Shown here: in pieces, positions 33,873 through 42,589 of the stretch
Layout: every line of letters begins with the position of its first letter
How positions within the stretch are numbered: position 1 is the stretch's first letter
Assembly (NCBI GenBank): GCA_001769855.1
Contig: MEPP01000009.1
Location: 124,001 to 188,000, forward strand
Length of the DNA: 64,000 bases
Direction of reading: 5' to 3'
Source of the DNA: Bdellovibrionales bacterium GWA2_49_15
Lineage (GTDB): Bacteria > Bdellovibrionota > Bacteriovoracia > Bacteriovoracales > Bacteriovoracaceae
Notes under the pieces: model-generated
The model's database searches: none
Told to the model about the DNA's origin: nothing
Seen by the model: only the letters and a program-made list of their open reading frames with translations
Position numbers and translations under genes: made by a program

Positions 33873-34130
33873 GGGTTCATCTCCATATAAATTTGGGTGG
33901 CGCTGGGTCATATCATGCCGACGAATGAAAATGCCACAGATTCATGGCAGTTTTTTTTGCAGGTCGCCGGCAAAGCTGCCCAAAGTTACGGGGACTTGTG
34001 GAATATTTGACTTTTTTACTAGGTTGAAAAGTGAATGCCCCCTAAACTGGGTGAATCTCAAACAAAAAAAAACTCATGAATCGGGACGTATGTTGGTTTG
34101 TAGGGAGTTTTCAAGAAGGGAGCTAAGCTG
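33873..34130. other. Intergenic region between divergent secreted-protein genes
   Basis: These 258 bases separate the 114-aa secreted protein (leftward) from the C39-like protein (rightward). I see no further gene. The stretch is rich in A/T runs and probably holds both promoters, but no clear -35/-10 pair stands out. Confidence 0.5.
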
Positions 34131-34937
34131 ATGAGAACCTTTAAACTTACCACGACAGTCTTGCTTTTAAGTTTCACGTTCTCCGTTGCACAGGCCGCCA
34201 ACCGTCTCTACTGTACCTGGTCCTCATCCGCCAATGGTTGCCTTTACAAGGACATGCAACTCTATAATCAGCGCTTGGTCAGCGACATGCATTGCGGTCC
34301 GACGTCAGCCGCCATGGGCCTCTCGGCCCTGACCTACGGAGGCATAAGCTATTATACCGGCAGCAGTACCTCGCCCAGTGATCCCTACTGGACCTATAAC
34401 AAGTTTGTTTATAAGAGCGAAATTGATCGTATTAAAAACTTCGGTATCCTTATGAACACCTCGTCCACCAGCGGCACCAGCGGTTCAAATATTAAAAAAT
34501 TTCAAGAACGGGAGAGAGATTTTCCCGGGGCCTCGGGCCATGTGAACAATGCGGGAGATTACACTATTAACAATACTTTCGTTCGCTCAAAAGTTTGGGA
34601 CAGTGAGGTGCAAATTTTGACTTATGGACATTACAAGGAAGTTTGCTCCAATGTGCTCGGTGCCAAGTTGTGCAACTATAATCGCGACGGCGGGCACGTC
34701 ATTGCCTTGAACGGTTACTACTATGATGCCGCCAATGGCGTGAATGTCACCACCTTCGACCCATGGGGCGCGGTGGTGAAAAACCGCACGCTCACCTATC
34801 TCTCCAATCTCTCGACCCTGGAAATTTTGGGCATCCGCCTCGACGGTCGAACCTACGGTGGCCGAACTCATTATGTTTATCGCAGCGACGATCGGGTGAA
34901 AATTATTGATCACACCAATGGGATTCAATCCAGGTAA
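34131..34937 (+). CDS. Secreted C39-like (papain-fold) cysteine peptidase
   Basis: The 268-residue protein has a signal peptide (MRTFKLTTTVLLLSFTFSVAQA). It has a C39-type active site: MHCGPTSAAMGL with Cys55, GGHVIALNGYYYD with His189, and TFDPWG with Asp210. This Cys-His-Asp order and the CGPTS and DPWG motifs are those of the C39-like/peptidase_C39_2 group, secreted thiol proteases or peptidoglycan-related hydrolases. Extra cysteines (YCTW, NGCLY, KEVCSN and KLCNY) could form disulfides. GGGAG lies before the ATG. The substrate is unknown. Confidence 0.72.
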   Translation: MRTFKLTTTVLLLSFTFSVAQAANRLYCTWSSSANGCLYKDMQLYNQRLVSDMHCGPTSAAMGLSALTYGGISYYTGSSTSPSDPYWTYNKFVYKSEIDRIKNFGILMNTSSTSGTSGSNIKKFQERERDFPGASGHVNNAGDYTINNTFVRSKVWDSEVQILTYGHYKEVCSNVLGAKLCNYNRDGGHVIALNGYYYDAANGVNVTTFDPWGAVVKNRTLTYLSNLSTLEILGIRLDGRTYGGRTHYVYRSDDRVKIIDHTNGIQSR

Positions 34938-34941
34938 GCGC

Positions 34942-35751
34942 TCAGGGCGCAAAACCTGATTCCTTATAAAGCTGCTCTGAGCGGGCGCTATCAAAGCGCC
35001 CGTACTCATGGATGACGATCTTTTGAATTTCCGGATGATCTTTGTGAGCGGCCAAAATATCCTTTAAGATGGGATACAAATGTTTCTCCTTGCCTTGATA
35101 GAGATTGCCCAGGACAAACAGCGCCATGCTGGGATTAAAACGCGCTTTTCCTGAGGCCTCGCTGGCATCAAAGGGACGCTTGGCCTCGGCCACCAAGAGC
35201 TCGGCCTTTTCCTCGTCCGGCACATCCAGCTTGGCGGTAAATTGCAGCAGATATTGCTTTTCCTCGGGGAAGTGATGGCCCATTCGCTGCATGACCACTC
35301 CCAGGGCCAGCATAGTCTCTTCCGGGTTGGCCTCCAGTTCCTTAATCTTGGCGTCGACCAATTTCGATTCAATCGTCCCTGCCTGCTCATGCATCTCGAG
35401 GAAGGTCGTCATCACCAGGAGATTCTGGCCACTTTCATCTTCAGGAAAGTGAGGTGCCAGGCGCTGGAAGTAGTTCATCAGTTTATTTTTTTCCATCAGC
35501 CCCCGCACCTCGGGGGTGAGGGTCTTGACCCGGCGTTCGACCTCAGGTGCTGGCGGCACCTGAAAGGTTTTTATCGCGCCTGCCGATGGTTGGACCAAAG
35601 GTGTGGGTGATGGCAAAACTGTCGGAGTCTCGACCGCGACCACCGCATCCCTCTCAAAAGATTCCGGAGCAACGGCCTTCGGTCTTTGCCCGAGATAAAA
35701 TCCCACCAGGAGGGCCAACAGTCCAGTACCAGCAATAAGCCATCTACTCAT
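34942..35751 (-). CDS. Membrane-anchored periplasmic helical protein (paralogue of its neighbour)
   Basis: The 269-residue protein starts with one span (WLIAGTGLLALLVGFYLG). A Pro/Thr/Val-rich linker follows to about residue 75, then a helical domain. It has no recognised motif. Its ATG overlaps the stop of the upstream gene by 8 bases. Its second half resembles the upstream protein at several points (a Pro-Glu-Lys stretch, a KRP segment, then an Ala/Leu-rich helix), so the two may be tandem paralogues. The helical repeats look TPR- or HEAT-like but are not typical. Confidence 0.55.
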   Translation of the reverse strand: MSRWLIAGTGLLALLVGFYLGQRPKAVAPESFERDAVVAVETPTVLPSPTPLVQPSAGAIKTFQVPPAPEVERRVKTLTPEVRGLMEKNKLMNYFQRLAPHFPEDESGQNLLVMTTFLEMHEQAGTIESKLVDAKIKELEANPEETMLALGVVMQRMGHHFPEEKQYLLQFTAKLDVPDEEKAELLVAEAKRPFDASEASGKARFNPSMALFVLGNLYQGKEKHLYPILKDILAAHKDHPEIQKIVIHEYGRFDSARSEQLYKESGFAP

Positions 35752-36655
35752 GTTGATTTTCCGTACTTTCTTTTACAAACTCCACTGGCAGGTCTGGCGC
35801 CGCCGTCTCATCGTGGACCGAATCCAAGGCCGACGGCGCGGTGGTGGCGGCCTTTCCCAGGAGCGCCTCTAAGTCCGATCGAATCACCTCTTTCTCGCCA
35901 GGATATTTATCCAGATACTGCTGGGCCATTTTAGACTGAACCCAGGGCTCAACTTGCTTGGAAATGGCGTCTTTGGTGCCAAGCCAGGCCTCATTCTTTT
36001 CCGTCACTCCAAGATAGAGGGCGTGAGCGGTCAGAGGCACATTCATCGCCATGGTAGTGGAGAGGGCGAGATTGAGCTCGGCTTCATTCTTGGCCGTGCC
36101 GGCATCGGGCCGCTTGGGAACGATTTCCTTTTCCAAAATGCTAAGAGCGATTTCTTTTTGCAGTTCAGGATAACCTTCACACAGCGACGCCATCTTGAGA
36201 AAGCGCAATTTTTCCACCGGATAGGCCATGGGAGGAAATTGTTTTAAGGACTCGGCGATGCCTTCAAGGGTTTTCTTGGCCTGGGCCCGCAGACGGGCCA
36301 TGAGATCTTCTCTGGCACCTTGGTATTCAGGGTGGGATTCTTCCTCGGCATTAATCTTATTCAGCCAAAAAAGCTCAGCACCAAGATTGGCATGGGCGAA
36401 CATTTTTAAGAAGATATTATCCTGCTCCGAGAGCGCAATTTTTTGCTTAAGCTCCAAGTAAGATGCTGTGGAAGCAAGCTGGCCTGCAGGCGCACGGTTG
36501 TTTATAGCGGCAGCCGACTTCTCATCAACGGTCCCTTCAGTTCCGGCACGACCTACTGGCACGCCCTGCTCCGGCGTCGCCTGAAAAAAGCTCCCGGCCC
36601 AATATCCGAAACCGGCCAAAGTAACTATGAATGCAAATAATAACGTGAATTTCAT
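35744..36655 (-). CDS. Membrane-anchored periplasmic helical protein
   Basis: The 303-residue protein has one N-terminal span (FTLLFAFIVTLAGFGYWAG), a ~45-residue linker and then a helical region to the C-terminus. GGGAG lies 8 bases before the ATG. It is the first gene of a two-gene leftward operon and overlaps its probable paralogue by 8 bases. It is divergent from the TMEM43-TerB gene across 150 bases. No known family is recognised. The anchored helical layout would suit an assembly factor or scaffold in the envelope. Confidence 0.55.
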   Translation of the reverse strand: MKFTLLFAFIVTLAGFGYWAGSFFQATPEQGVPVGRAGTEGTVDEKSAAAINNRAPAGQLASTASYLELKQKIALSEQDNIFLKMFAHANLGAELFWLNKINAEEESHPEYQGAREDLMARLRAQAKKTLEGIAESLKQFPPMAYPVEKLRFLKMASLCEGYPELQKEIALSILEKEIVPKRPDAGTAKNEAELNLALSTTMAMNVPLTAHALYLGVTEKNEAWLGTKDAISKQVEPWVQSKMAQQYLDKYPGEKEVIRSDLEALLGKAATTAPSALDSVHDETAAPDLPVEFVKESTENQHE

Positions 36656-36703
36656 TCAGCAAACTCCCGAACTGGTCCATCTCTTGTCGGTAGGAGTTTT
36701 AGA

Positions 36704-36726
36704 AAAAACAGTACCTTTCTGTTTTT
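36704..36726. repeat. Inverted repeat in the divergent intergenic region
   Basis: Perfect 8-base arms, AAAAACAG and CTGTTTTT, flank a 7-base centre. It lies 49 bases upstream of the leftward gene start and 79 bases before the rightward start, so it could be an operator. It is A/T-rich, so chance cannot be excluded. Confidence 0.35.
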
Positions 36727-36805
36727 GTACGGTAATTAATTTTACTAAATAAATTTCAACTGCCATCGATAAGAAGAGCAATCACGTTCTTACTGGAGGT
36801 TCCGG

Positions 36806-38278
36806 GTGGCCACGGCATCAAAAAAGGGAGAAAGCATCATTGTCAGTTACCTACTACCTCCCGGCCTCATTGTGATTGCCGTACTTTGTCTTTGGGAAAA
36901 TGAGGGGCGTTTTGATTTTTCCAAGGCCGCGAAAGAGTCCGTTGCTGTTTCCCGTTCAGAGTTCAATCGGCCGAATTCTGATGCCGCGATTTCCTATACC
37001 GGCCGCAATTTTGCCTCTCCTATTTTCGAGGAATATGTGGGCAAATTTGAGGGGTATCATAAAATTTTACGAAGCACGGAAATCTATTCATGGAACAAAA
37101 CCACCAGCAAAAATCGTGATAAGTGGACTCTGGGCTGGTATTCATCCATCGATAATAATTCACGCAATCGCGGGCTGGTTAAAAAACTTACCAATGCCAC
37201 CCTCTATCCTGAGCAATACAAGATCGACAGTTTGCCAATTGCCCCACAGCAAATTCATTTTGTGGACACCACGATTCCACTCGACCTTCAGAAGTTTACC
37301 CTGACCGCACAGGCCAAGAATCTAGGTCTGTCGTCCGGAGACGGACAATATCTCTACCGCCGACTCTCCAATGATGATCAGCTCGGCGATGAACGCGTTC
37401 ACTATGACGGTATTCCGGTGGAAGAAACGGCGACCTATTTTGGTAAGCTGGAAAATTCTCGCGGAGTGGCCAAGCAGTTTAAGATAAAAAAATCGCTGGT
37501 GTCCGAGTTCATTCTGAATGATGCCATTCTCCACCATCTGGTGAACGGCCCGCGCCTTGTGGCCTTGGAAAAAATTAGAAGCTATTTCAAAATGCTCAAA
37601 TGGCTGATCCGTGGGCTGGGCATGCTGGCCCTTTTCTTCGGCTTTTGCTTCTGCTTAGAAAAATTTTTGCACGTGCTCATCGATCTCCCTGTCCTTGGGT
37701 CTATTGTAAGCTTCGGGGTCTGGGGGGCGAGTTTGGTCCTGGCCTTCCTCGTGGGCGGCTCGACGATGGTTCTGAGCATGATTTATAACAATCCCCAAAT
37801 TACCATTCCGATTATTGCCGGGGTGGTGCTCATGACCTTCGCTCTCTTTAGGAGCCAGAAAAAAACCAAGGCGGGTGCCCGGGAGTTCCTTGAAAGCAGC
37901 GGCTTTGAAGGCAAGCGAGGTGAGCTTTCTTTTTTAACCTTAGTCAAACTGGCACTTATGGAGGACGGTTTGTCGGCCAAGGAAAACCGCTTTCTGGTTG
38001 CCTGGGGCAAAAAGCAAGGTCTGAGCGAGGAAACCATGACTCAACTTTTCCATCAGGGAAGAGAAAATATGTCGCCCCTTCCCCTCCAGCTCACTACCGA
38101 CGATCTCTATCTTCTCACTTCCCTCGCCATGATCGACGGCCACTTGTCCTCCAAGGAACTGAAGCACCTCAATAGTGCCGCCCGCCAACTCAAACTGGGT
38201 CCCGAGGATGTGAAAAATATTATTCATCAGGTTAAAAACGGTCAAAGGACGGCCTCTGTCATCAAAAATGCCGCCTGA
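36806..38278 (+). CDS. TMEM43-family membrane protein fused to a TerB-like domain
   Basis: The 490-residue protein opens with an N-terminal span (IVSYLLPPGLIVIAVLCLW) and a long extracytoplasmic domain rich in IHFVDTTIP- and GDERVHYDG-type strands. Three more spans follow around residues 265-350 (GLGMLALFFGFCFCLE and so on). This matches the TMEM43 (LUMA) family. The last ~110 residues form a helical domain of TerB/DjlA-N type: VKLALMEDGLSAKENRF and, 60 residues later, LAMIDGHLSSKELKHL, with an acidic motif in each. TerB-like domains are linked to metal or envelope stress. The GTG start has GGAGG 6 bases upstream. Its partner proteins are unknown. Confidence 0.72.
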   Translation: MATASKKGESIIVSYLLPPGLIVIAVLCLWENEGRFDFSKAAKESVAVSRSEFNRPNSDAAISYTGRNFASPIFEEYVGKFEGYHKILRSTEIYSWNKTTSKNRDKWTLGWYSSIDNNSRNRGLVKKLTNATLYPEQYKIDSLPIAPQQIHFVDTTIPLDLQKFTLTAQAKNLGLSSGDGQYLYRRLSNDDQLGDERVHYDGIPVEETATYFGKLENSRGVAKQFKIKKSLVSEFILNDAILHHLVNGPRLVALEKIRSYFKMLKWLIRGLGMLALFFGFCFCLEKFLHVLIDLPVLGSIVSFGVWGASLVLAFLVGGSTMVLSMIYNNPQITIPIIAGVVLMTFALFRSQKKTKAGAREFLESSGFEGKRGELSFLTLVKLALMEDGLSAKENRFLVAWGKKQGLSEETMTQLFHQGRENMSPLPLQLTTDDLYLLTSLAMIDGHLSSKELKHLNSAARQLKLGPEDVKNIIHQVKNGQRTASVIKNAA

Positions 38279-38359
38279 ACGCTAAATATTTGTCACCTTT
38301 GTATTAAGCAAGTTATCCTTGATGATGATAATCGACTTGATTATTAAGGGGATTCAACC

Positions 38360-39676
38360 ATGAACACAATCGGTGTAAAAGAACCTGTAATCCTTCTTCC
38401 CAAAGAAGATATTGATCTGAACAAATGGGCGGTGGTGGCCTGCGATCAATATACCGGCCAACCGGAATACTGGCGTGAGGTGGAAAAGTTTGTGGGTGAT
38501 GCCCCCTCCACCAACAACCTAATTTTTCCCGAAGTCTGGCTCGGACAGGACGATGAAGTTCGAATCGCACGCATACAAAAAAGTATGCGCGATTATCTTG
38601 AGCGAGGACTGTTTAAAGAGCACAAAGGTTTTATTCTGGTTGAGCGCTCCACCGTGACCCCGCATGGCACCAGAACGAGAATGGGCATCATGGTCGCCGC
38701 CGATCTGGAACATTATGATTACAATAAAGGCCCGCATAGCCTGACCCGTGCCACCGAGGGAACGATCCTCGATCGCATTCCACCCAGGGTGCGAATTCGC
38801 CAAGGGGCCCCCCTGGAAGTGCCCCACATCATGCTCCTGGTGGATGATCCCGAGCATACGGTGATCAAACCTATTACGGCCGCAAAAGGACAGCTCAAGG
38901 TTCTCTATAATACAGAACTTATGATGAAGGGCGGACACATTTGTGGTTACGCCGTCGATGCCGCCAGAGCGGCCAGGATGCAAGAGGCCCTTGCAGCACT
39001 GGCCAATCCTGAGAGCTTCAGGAAGCGCTACGGACTCACCGCCGACCAACCCGTTCTTCTTTATGCCGTTGGAGATGGTAATCATTCACTGGCAACGGCC
39101 AAGGCCGTCTGGGAAAACCTGAAGAAAACCTTGCCTCCCGCCCAAATCAGCGAGCACCCTGCCCGTTATGCCCTGGTGGAGCTGGTCAATGTGCATGATG
39201 AGGGTCTGGAGTTTGAACCAATTCACCGCGTGCTCTTCAACGTTCAGGGCGATTTCCTCACGTCCCTTAAAGAGACCTTTAAAGATTCAGTGTCCTATAT
39301 CAACTGCAGTCGTGAACTCATGATGGCCAGGGTGGGTGGAGATACCACGCACAGGATTGGACTTATCACAGCTCAAGGTCATGGCATTCTGGAGTTCGCC
39401 CGCCCCACTAAAAATCTTCCCGTCGCCACGATCCAGGAATTTCTTGACCCCTTTATGAAATCGGGTGGTGCCCATAGTATCGACTATGTTCATGGCGATG
39501 ACGTGGTTTGTGAGCTTGGGGCCCGGGCTTCGAATGTCGGCCTGTACTTACCATCCATGAATAAAGATGACCTATTTAAGACCGTTCTCCTCGACGGCGT
39601 TTTACCCCGCAAAACCTTTTCCATGGGTGAGGCCAATGAGAAACGCTATTATCTTGAGTGCCGCAAGATTCTGTAA
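38360..39676 (+). CDS. DUF1015-family protein
   Basis: The 438-residue cytosolic protein matches the DUF1015 family. It shows ACDQYTGQPEYWREVE near the N-terminus, ILVERSTVTPHGTRTRMGIM in the middle, LLYAVGDGNHSLATAKA, and an acidic C-terminal domain ending in LECRKIL. The GDGNHSLATA segment looks like a catalytic or nucleotide-binding motif and is strongly conserved in the family, but to my knowledge the reaction is not firmly established. AAGGGG lies before the ATG. It appears to be a single-gene unit. Confidence 0.78.
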   Translation: MNTIGVKEPVILLPKEDIDLNKWAVVACDQYTGQPEYWREVEKFVGDAPSTNNLIFPEVWLGQDDEVRIARIQKSMRDYLERGLFKEHKGFILVERSTVTPHGTRTRMGIMVAADLEHYDYNKGPHSLTRATEGTILDRIPPRVRIRQGAPLEVPHIMLLVDDPEHTVIKPITAAKGQLKVLYNTELMMKGGHICGYAVDAARAARMQEALAALANPESFRKRYGLTADQPVLLYAVGDGNHSLATAKAVWENLKKTLPPAQISEHPARYALVELVNVHDEGLEFEPIHRVLFNVQGDFLTSLKETFKDSVSYINCSRELMMARVGGDTTHRIGLITAQGHGILEFARPTKNLPVATIQEFLDPFMKSGGAHSIDYVHGDDVVCELGARASNVGLYLPSMNKDDLFKTVLLDGVLPRKTFSMGEANEKRYYLECRKIL

Positions 39677-39686
39677 TCACCTTTTT

Positions 39687-41300
39687 TTAGAACGAGAAGC
39701 TCAGCTTGGCTTCGGCAGTCTGATCTTCAATTGTCGTGGGTAACTCATCCTGGCGACGGTAATCGCTCACCGAGAAAGAAAACACCACTCCCCTTAATAA
39801 CCTGATGGCCTTGCTCCACAGTAGCTCATAGGTGTGTTCAACATAATCATAGTAAGCTGCGTCGTTGGTATTTTTGGTAAACACCGCCGTTAAAAACAGA
39901 TCTCCCAGGCGCCCTAGGGCGGCATGATTGGTCAAAGTGGCGGAGAAAGACATGGAAGGATCATAGGGAATTGACTCTTCTTTATAGGAGGAGGCCAGAG
40001 TAAAACTGGGGGCCAACCATTTTTTTTTAAACAACGGCACATAGTTAAAGGAAGGTCCCACCTTGTAGAGCTGATCCGCATAGATATCCCGAGTTTGACT
40101 GAGCTGTAGTTTAAACGTCGAGATACCTTTTTTGGTGAGATAGTTGAACTGGGGATTCATCTCAATAATCGTCTGATAGTTTTGAGTCTCGGCATCTTTA
40201 AAAGGCCGGTAAAAGCTTCTGCTGTAGGAAAAGGTGATGCCGGGAACCGTGCTTTCCGAGTGATTCGCCTGCAAAAGAAGATAACTTCCCACTGAGGTAA
40301 AATCCCGGTTTTTCTGCTCGCGATCGACAGCGGTTAAGTTAATACCGTTAATGATAAAGGTGGTGGACCATTTGGCCCCCATACCCGAGTAGTAATAAGC
40401 ACTGGCACACAAATTTCTGTAGGCCCCCGGCACTTTCCCATACTCCGACTTTAATAGTGGCATACTTTGGCGGTCGGTATTATTGAGCTGATGAATATTT
40501 TGATGATATTGCAGACCGCCGGAAAAGCTGACCGAGAATAGCTCATTGGCCAGGGCCTTGAAGTACATATCCGCGTAGTTTTTCCAGGACTCGTTGGTAC
40601 TCATTGAATTATAAAGTGTTTTTAAATATAAAATTCCGGCATCTTGCTGTCCCTGATTGATCAGACTGCTGCCCAGATAGAAATCCACGCCCGAGATTAG
40701 GTCGTTATCGTCCACTTGCTCTTGACCAATCTTTTCCTTGGCCGCAAGGAATTGATTGACCGCGCTGCCATAGTCCTTTAGTTCGGTGTCAATAATTCCC
40801 AGAAAATACTCAGGATACCCCGGTGAGTAATTGAAGTGCGCACAGACGCTAAAGTAACGACGGGCCAATTCGAAAAGTTCAAATTTTTGCTCGTCCTCAC
40901 CTTTACTGGTTTGCGCGATGGTAAAATACTTTTGAGCAATATTAAAAGAAAGTTCAAGGGCCCGCGAGGAGGCGTCGGGCAATCTTCGCAGACCTTCTTC
41001 GAAATTCTTGTGTCCAACGATGTTGTTGATCTTCTCACCACCGGATTTATTCAAAGCGATTTTCAATGCCTGAAAGGTGGAATCAAAATTTTTATTCTTG
41101 TAAAACCATTCGGCGACAAACAAGTAGGATGGCAGATGGAAATTTTTTGCACCCACAATATTTTTTTTGACCAGATTAAGGGCCTCTTTCTCTTTGTTAT
41201 CCACCATCAATAATTCGGCCTTCGCCAGTCTAATTTCCTGATACTCGGATTCCATTGAGGACCGTGCGGGCCCTGGCAGCGTAACCAAAAGTGACAACAA
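39687..41300 (-). CDS. TPR-like plus beta-barrel outer-membrane protein
   Basis: The protein is at least 537 residues. The first ~270 residues are helical repeats of TPR type (SYLFVAEWFYKNKNFDSTF; LGSSLINQGQQDAGILYLK). The remainder is a series of amphipathic strands ending in AEAKLSFSF, a C-terminal Phe as in barrels. A helical-repeat domain followed by a barrel recalls surface lipoprotein assembly modifiers (Slam/DUF560-like). The start is uncertain. TTG at 41300 gives a poor signal peptide, but the frame is open upstream for a good one (positively charged RRCFHFQ, then FAIVLLSLLVTL) that has no ATG, GTG or TTG; an ATT at 41337-41339 could serve. It is divergent from the FecR-domain gene. 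Confidence 0.68.
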   Translation of the reverse strand: MLSLLVTLPGPARSSMESEYQEIRLAKAELLMVDNKEKEALNLVKKNIVGAKNFHLPSYLFVAEWFYKNKNFDSTFQALKIALNKSGGEKINNIVGHKNFEEGLRRLPDASSRALELSFNIAQKYFTIAQTSKGEDEQKFELFELARRYFSVCAHFNYSPGYPEYFLGIIDTELKDYGSAVNQFLAAKEKIGQEQVDDNDLISGVDFYLGSSLINQGQQDAGILYLKTLYNSMSTNESWKNYADMYFKALANELFSVSFSGGLQYHQNIHQLNNTDRQSMPLLKSEYGKVPGAYRNLCASAYYYSGMGAKWSTTFIINGINLTAVDREQKNRDFTSVGSYLLLQANHSESTVPGITFSYSRSFYRPFKDAETQNYQTIIEMNPQFNYLTKKGISTFKLQLSQTRDIYADQLYKVGPSFNYVPLFKKKWLAPSFTLASSYKEESIPYDPSMSFSATLTNHAALGRLGDLFLTAVFTKNTNDAAYYDYVEHTYELLWSKAIRLLRGVVFSFSVSDYRRQDELPTTIEDQTAEAKLSFSF

Positions 41301-41339
41301 TACGATTGCAAATGTCTGGAAATGAAAACATCTTCTAAT

Positions 41340-41551
41340 TTTTAAGTTCCCATTGTTTTGAGGAGATGGCCTTCAGTTAAAATAATTCTATTTTAAAATC
41401 AAAGTGTTATCCAGAGATAACTGCACCCATTGGCAACTATTATCGAGTTGACCTTTTCTCTCGCAATTAGCTGATTTATGGTAATTTTTGATAATTCATT
41501 TACAATACACTTACCAAATATTTTTAGCCCTTCAGCATAGGAGCAGGACCG
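41340..41551. other. A/T-rich divergent intergenic region
   Basis: These 212 bases separate the TPR-barrel gene from the FecR-domain gene. I see no reading frame of interest. The stretch is strongly A/T-rich towards the rightward start and probably contains the promoters of both genes, with possible -35 TTGACC around 41448, but I could not fix a -10. Confidence 0.45.
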
Positions 41552-42574
41552 ATGAATTTTCAAATCATTTTTCTTCTTTGTTCGTTGGTGGTCGCCCCTG
41601 TCGTCCAGGCAGACCCCAGCATTGGTCGAGTGGTGAAAATTCTAGGCAACGCCAAAAAAGAAAATCCCAACATGGCCGTTAATGAAAATATCAAAAACGG
41701 TGATGACATCTACGTCGGCGACCAGATCATTACCGGCGATAAGGCCTTTGTAAAAATTCTCCTCAGCGATGAAACGCTCTTCCAACTCGGACCCAAGACG
41801 GAGTTTAAATTTGAAAAATTTAACATGCGAAGCCAGAACGACCGGGATGCCCTTTACCATCTCTCCACAGGCAAATTGCGCAGTCTTTTTACCCAAAAAA
41901 ATAAGGACAACTCACTCATCATAAAAACTCCCACGGCCTCCATGGGAATCCGAGGCACTGAAATTCTTTCCGATGTTTTTATGCGCAACGGCCAGATGAA
42001 CACCGACATTGCCCTCCTCTCCGGCAAGATGGAAGTATCCATTCCCCAGATAGACAAATCAGTGAAGATGATTGAGCTAATACCAGGACAAATTCTCGAA
42101 ACTATCGGTGCGAGAGGACCAAATATCACTGCTGCACCGGGGGCGCTTCCCCAGGGAGTCCAATCAAACATTAAACAGCTCCCTGTGCAGATGATGAATC
42201 AACTAAAACGCCCCGAAAATCAGGGCGGCACGGTTTTTTTGTTTGATACTTACCGAAAAGATTTGAAAAACTCGGGCGAGATCAAATTCTCCGAGATGAC
42301 CATCTCCAAAGCTCCGATGGCACCAGTTAAAATAGATGGGAAACCTGGCGAGATGGGAAAACCTGGCTTGCCCCCCAAACCTCTTATTGATGCTCCAAAA
42401 ATCGTGAACCCTGCACCAGGGATGGTCAACACTGAGATCAAGCCGCCGAGCGAAGTCGTGAAGTTACCGCCACCACCGATTGCTCCGCCACCTATCGCGC
42501 CGCCACCACCTCCTCCTCCGACAGCCCCACCGGCAACGACAGACTCGGGCGGAACAACCAATACGCTGAAATGA
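41552..42574 (+). CDS. Secreted FecR-domain protein with proline-rich tail
   Basis: The 340-residue protein has a signal peptide (MNFQIIFLLCSLVVAPVVQA) and a FecR domain in about residues 25-190. Marks of the domain are GDDIYVGDQIITGDKAFVKI (the entry strand) and IIKTPTASMGIRGTEI, the usual TPTA-x-RGTE motif. The last ~80 residues are Pro-rich (PPPPIAPPPIAPPPPPPP). Since it carries a signal peptide and no span, it is periplasmic or surface-exposed rather than the membrane FecR. AGGAG lies before the ATG. Its divergent neighbour is a TPR-barrel, a pair seen in some other bacteria. Confidence 0.78.
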   Translation: MNFQIIFLLCSLVVAPVVQADPSIGRVVKILGNAKKENPNMAVNENIKNGDDIYVGDQIITGDKAFVKILLSDETLFQLGPKTEFKFEKFNMRSQNDRDALYHLSTGKLRSLFTQKNKDNSLIIKTPTASMGIRGTEILSDVFMRNGQMNTDIALLSGKMEVSIPQIDKSVKMIELIPGQILETIGARGPNITAAPGALPQGVQSNIKQLPVQMMNQLKRPENQGGTVFLFDTYRKDLKNSGEIKFSEMTISKAPMAPVKIDGKPGEMGKPGLPPKPLIDAPKIVNPAPGMVNTEIKPPSEVVKLPPPPIAPPPIAPPPPPPPTAPPATTDSGGTTNTLK

Positions 42575-42589
42575 AGGATTATCCTGCGA

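Noticed and set aside
34982..35002. Perfect inverted repeat CGGGCGCT / AGCGCCCG
   Set aside because: It is inside the coding sequence near the end of the leftward anchored-protein gene and no T-run follows in either direction; probably due to codon choice.
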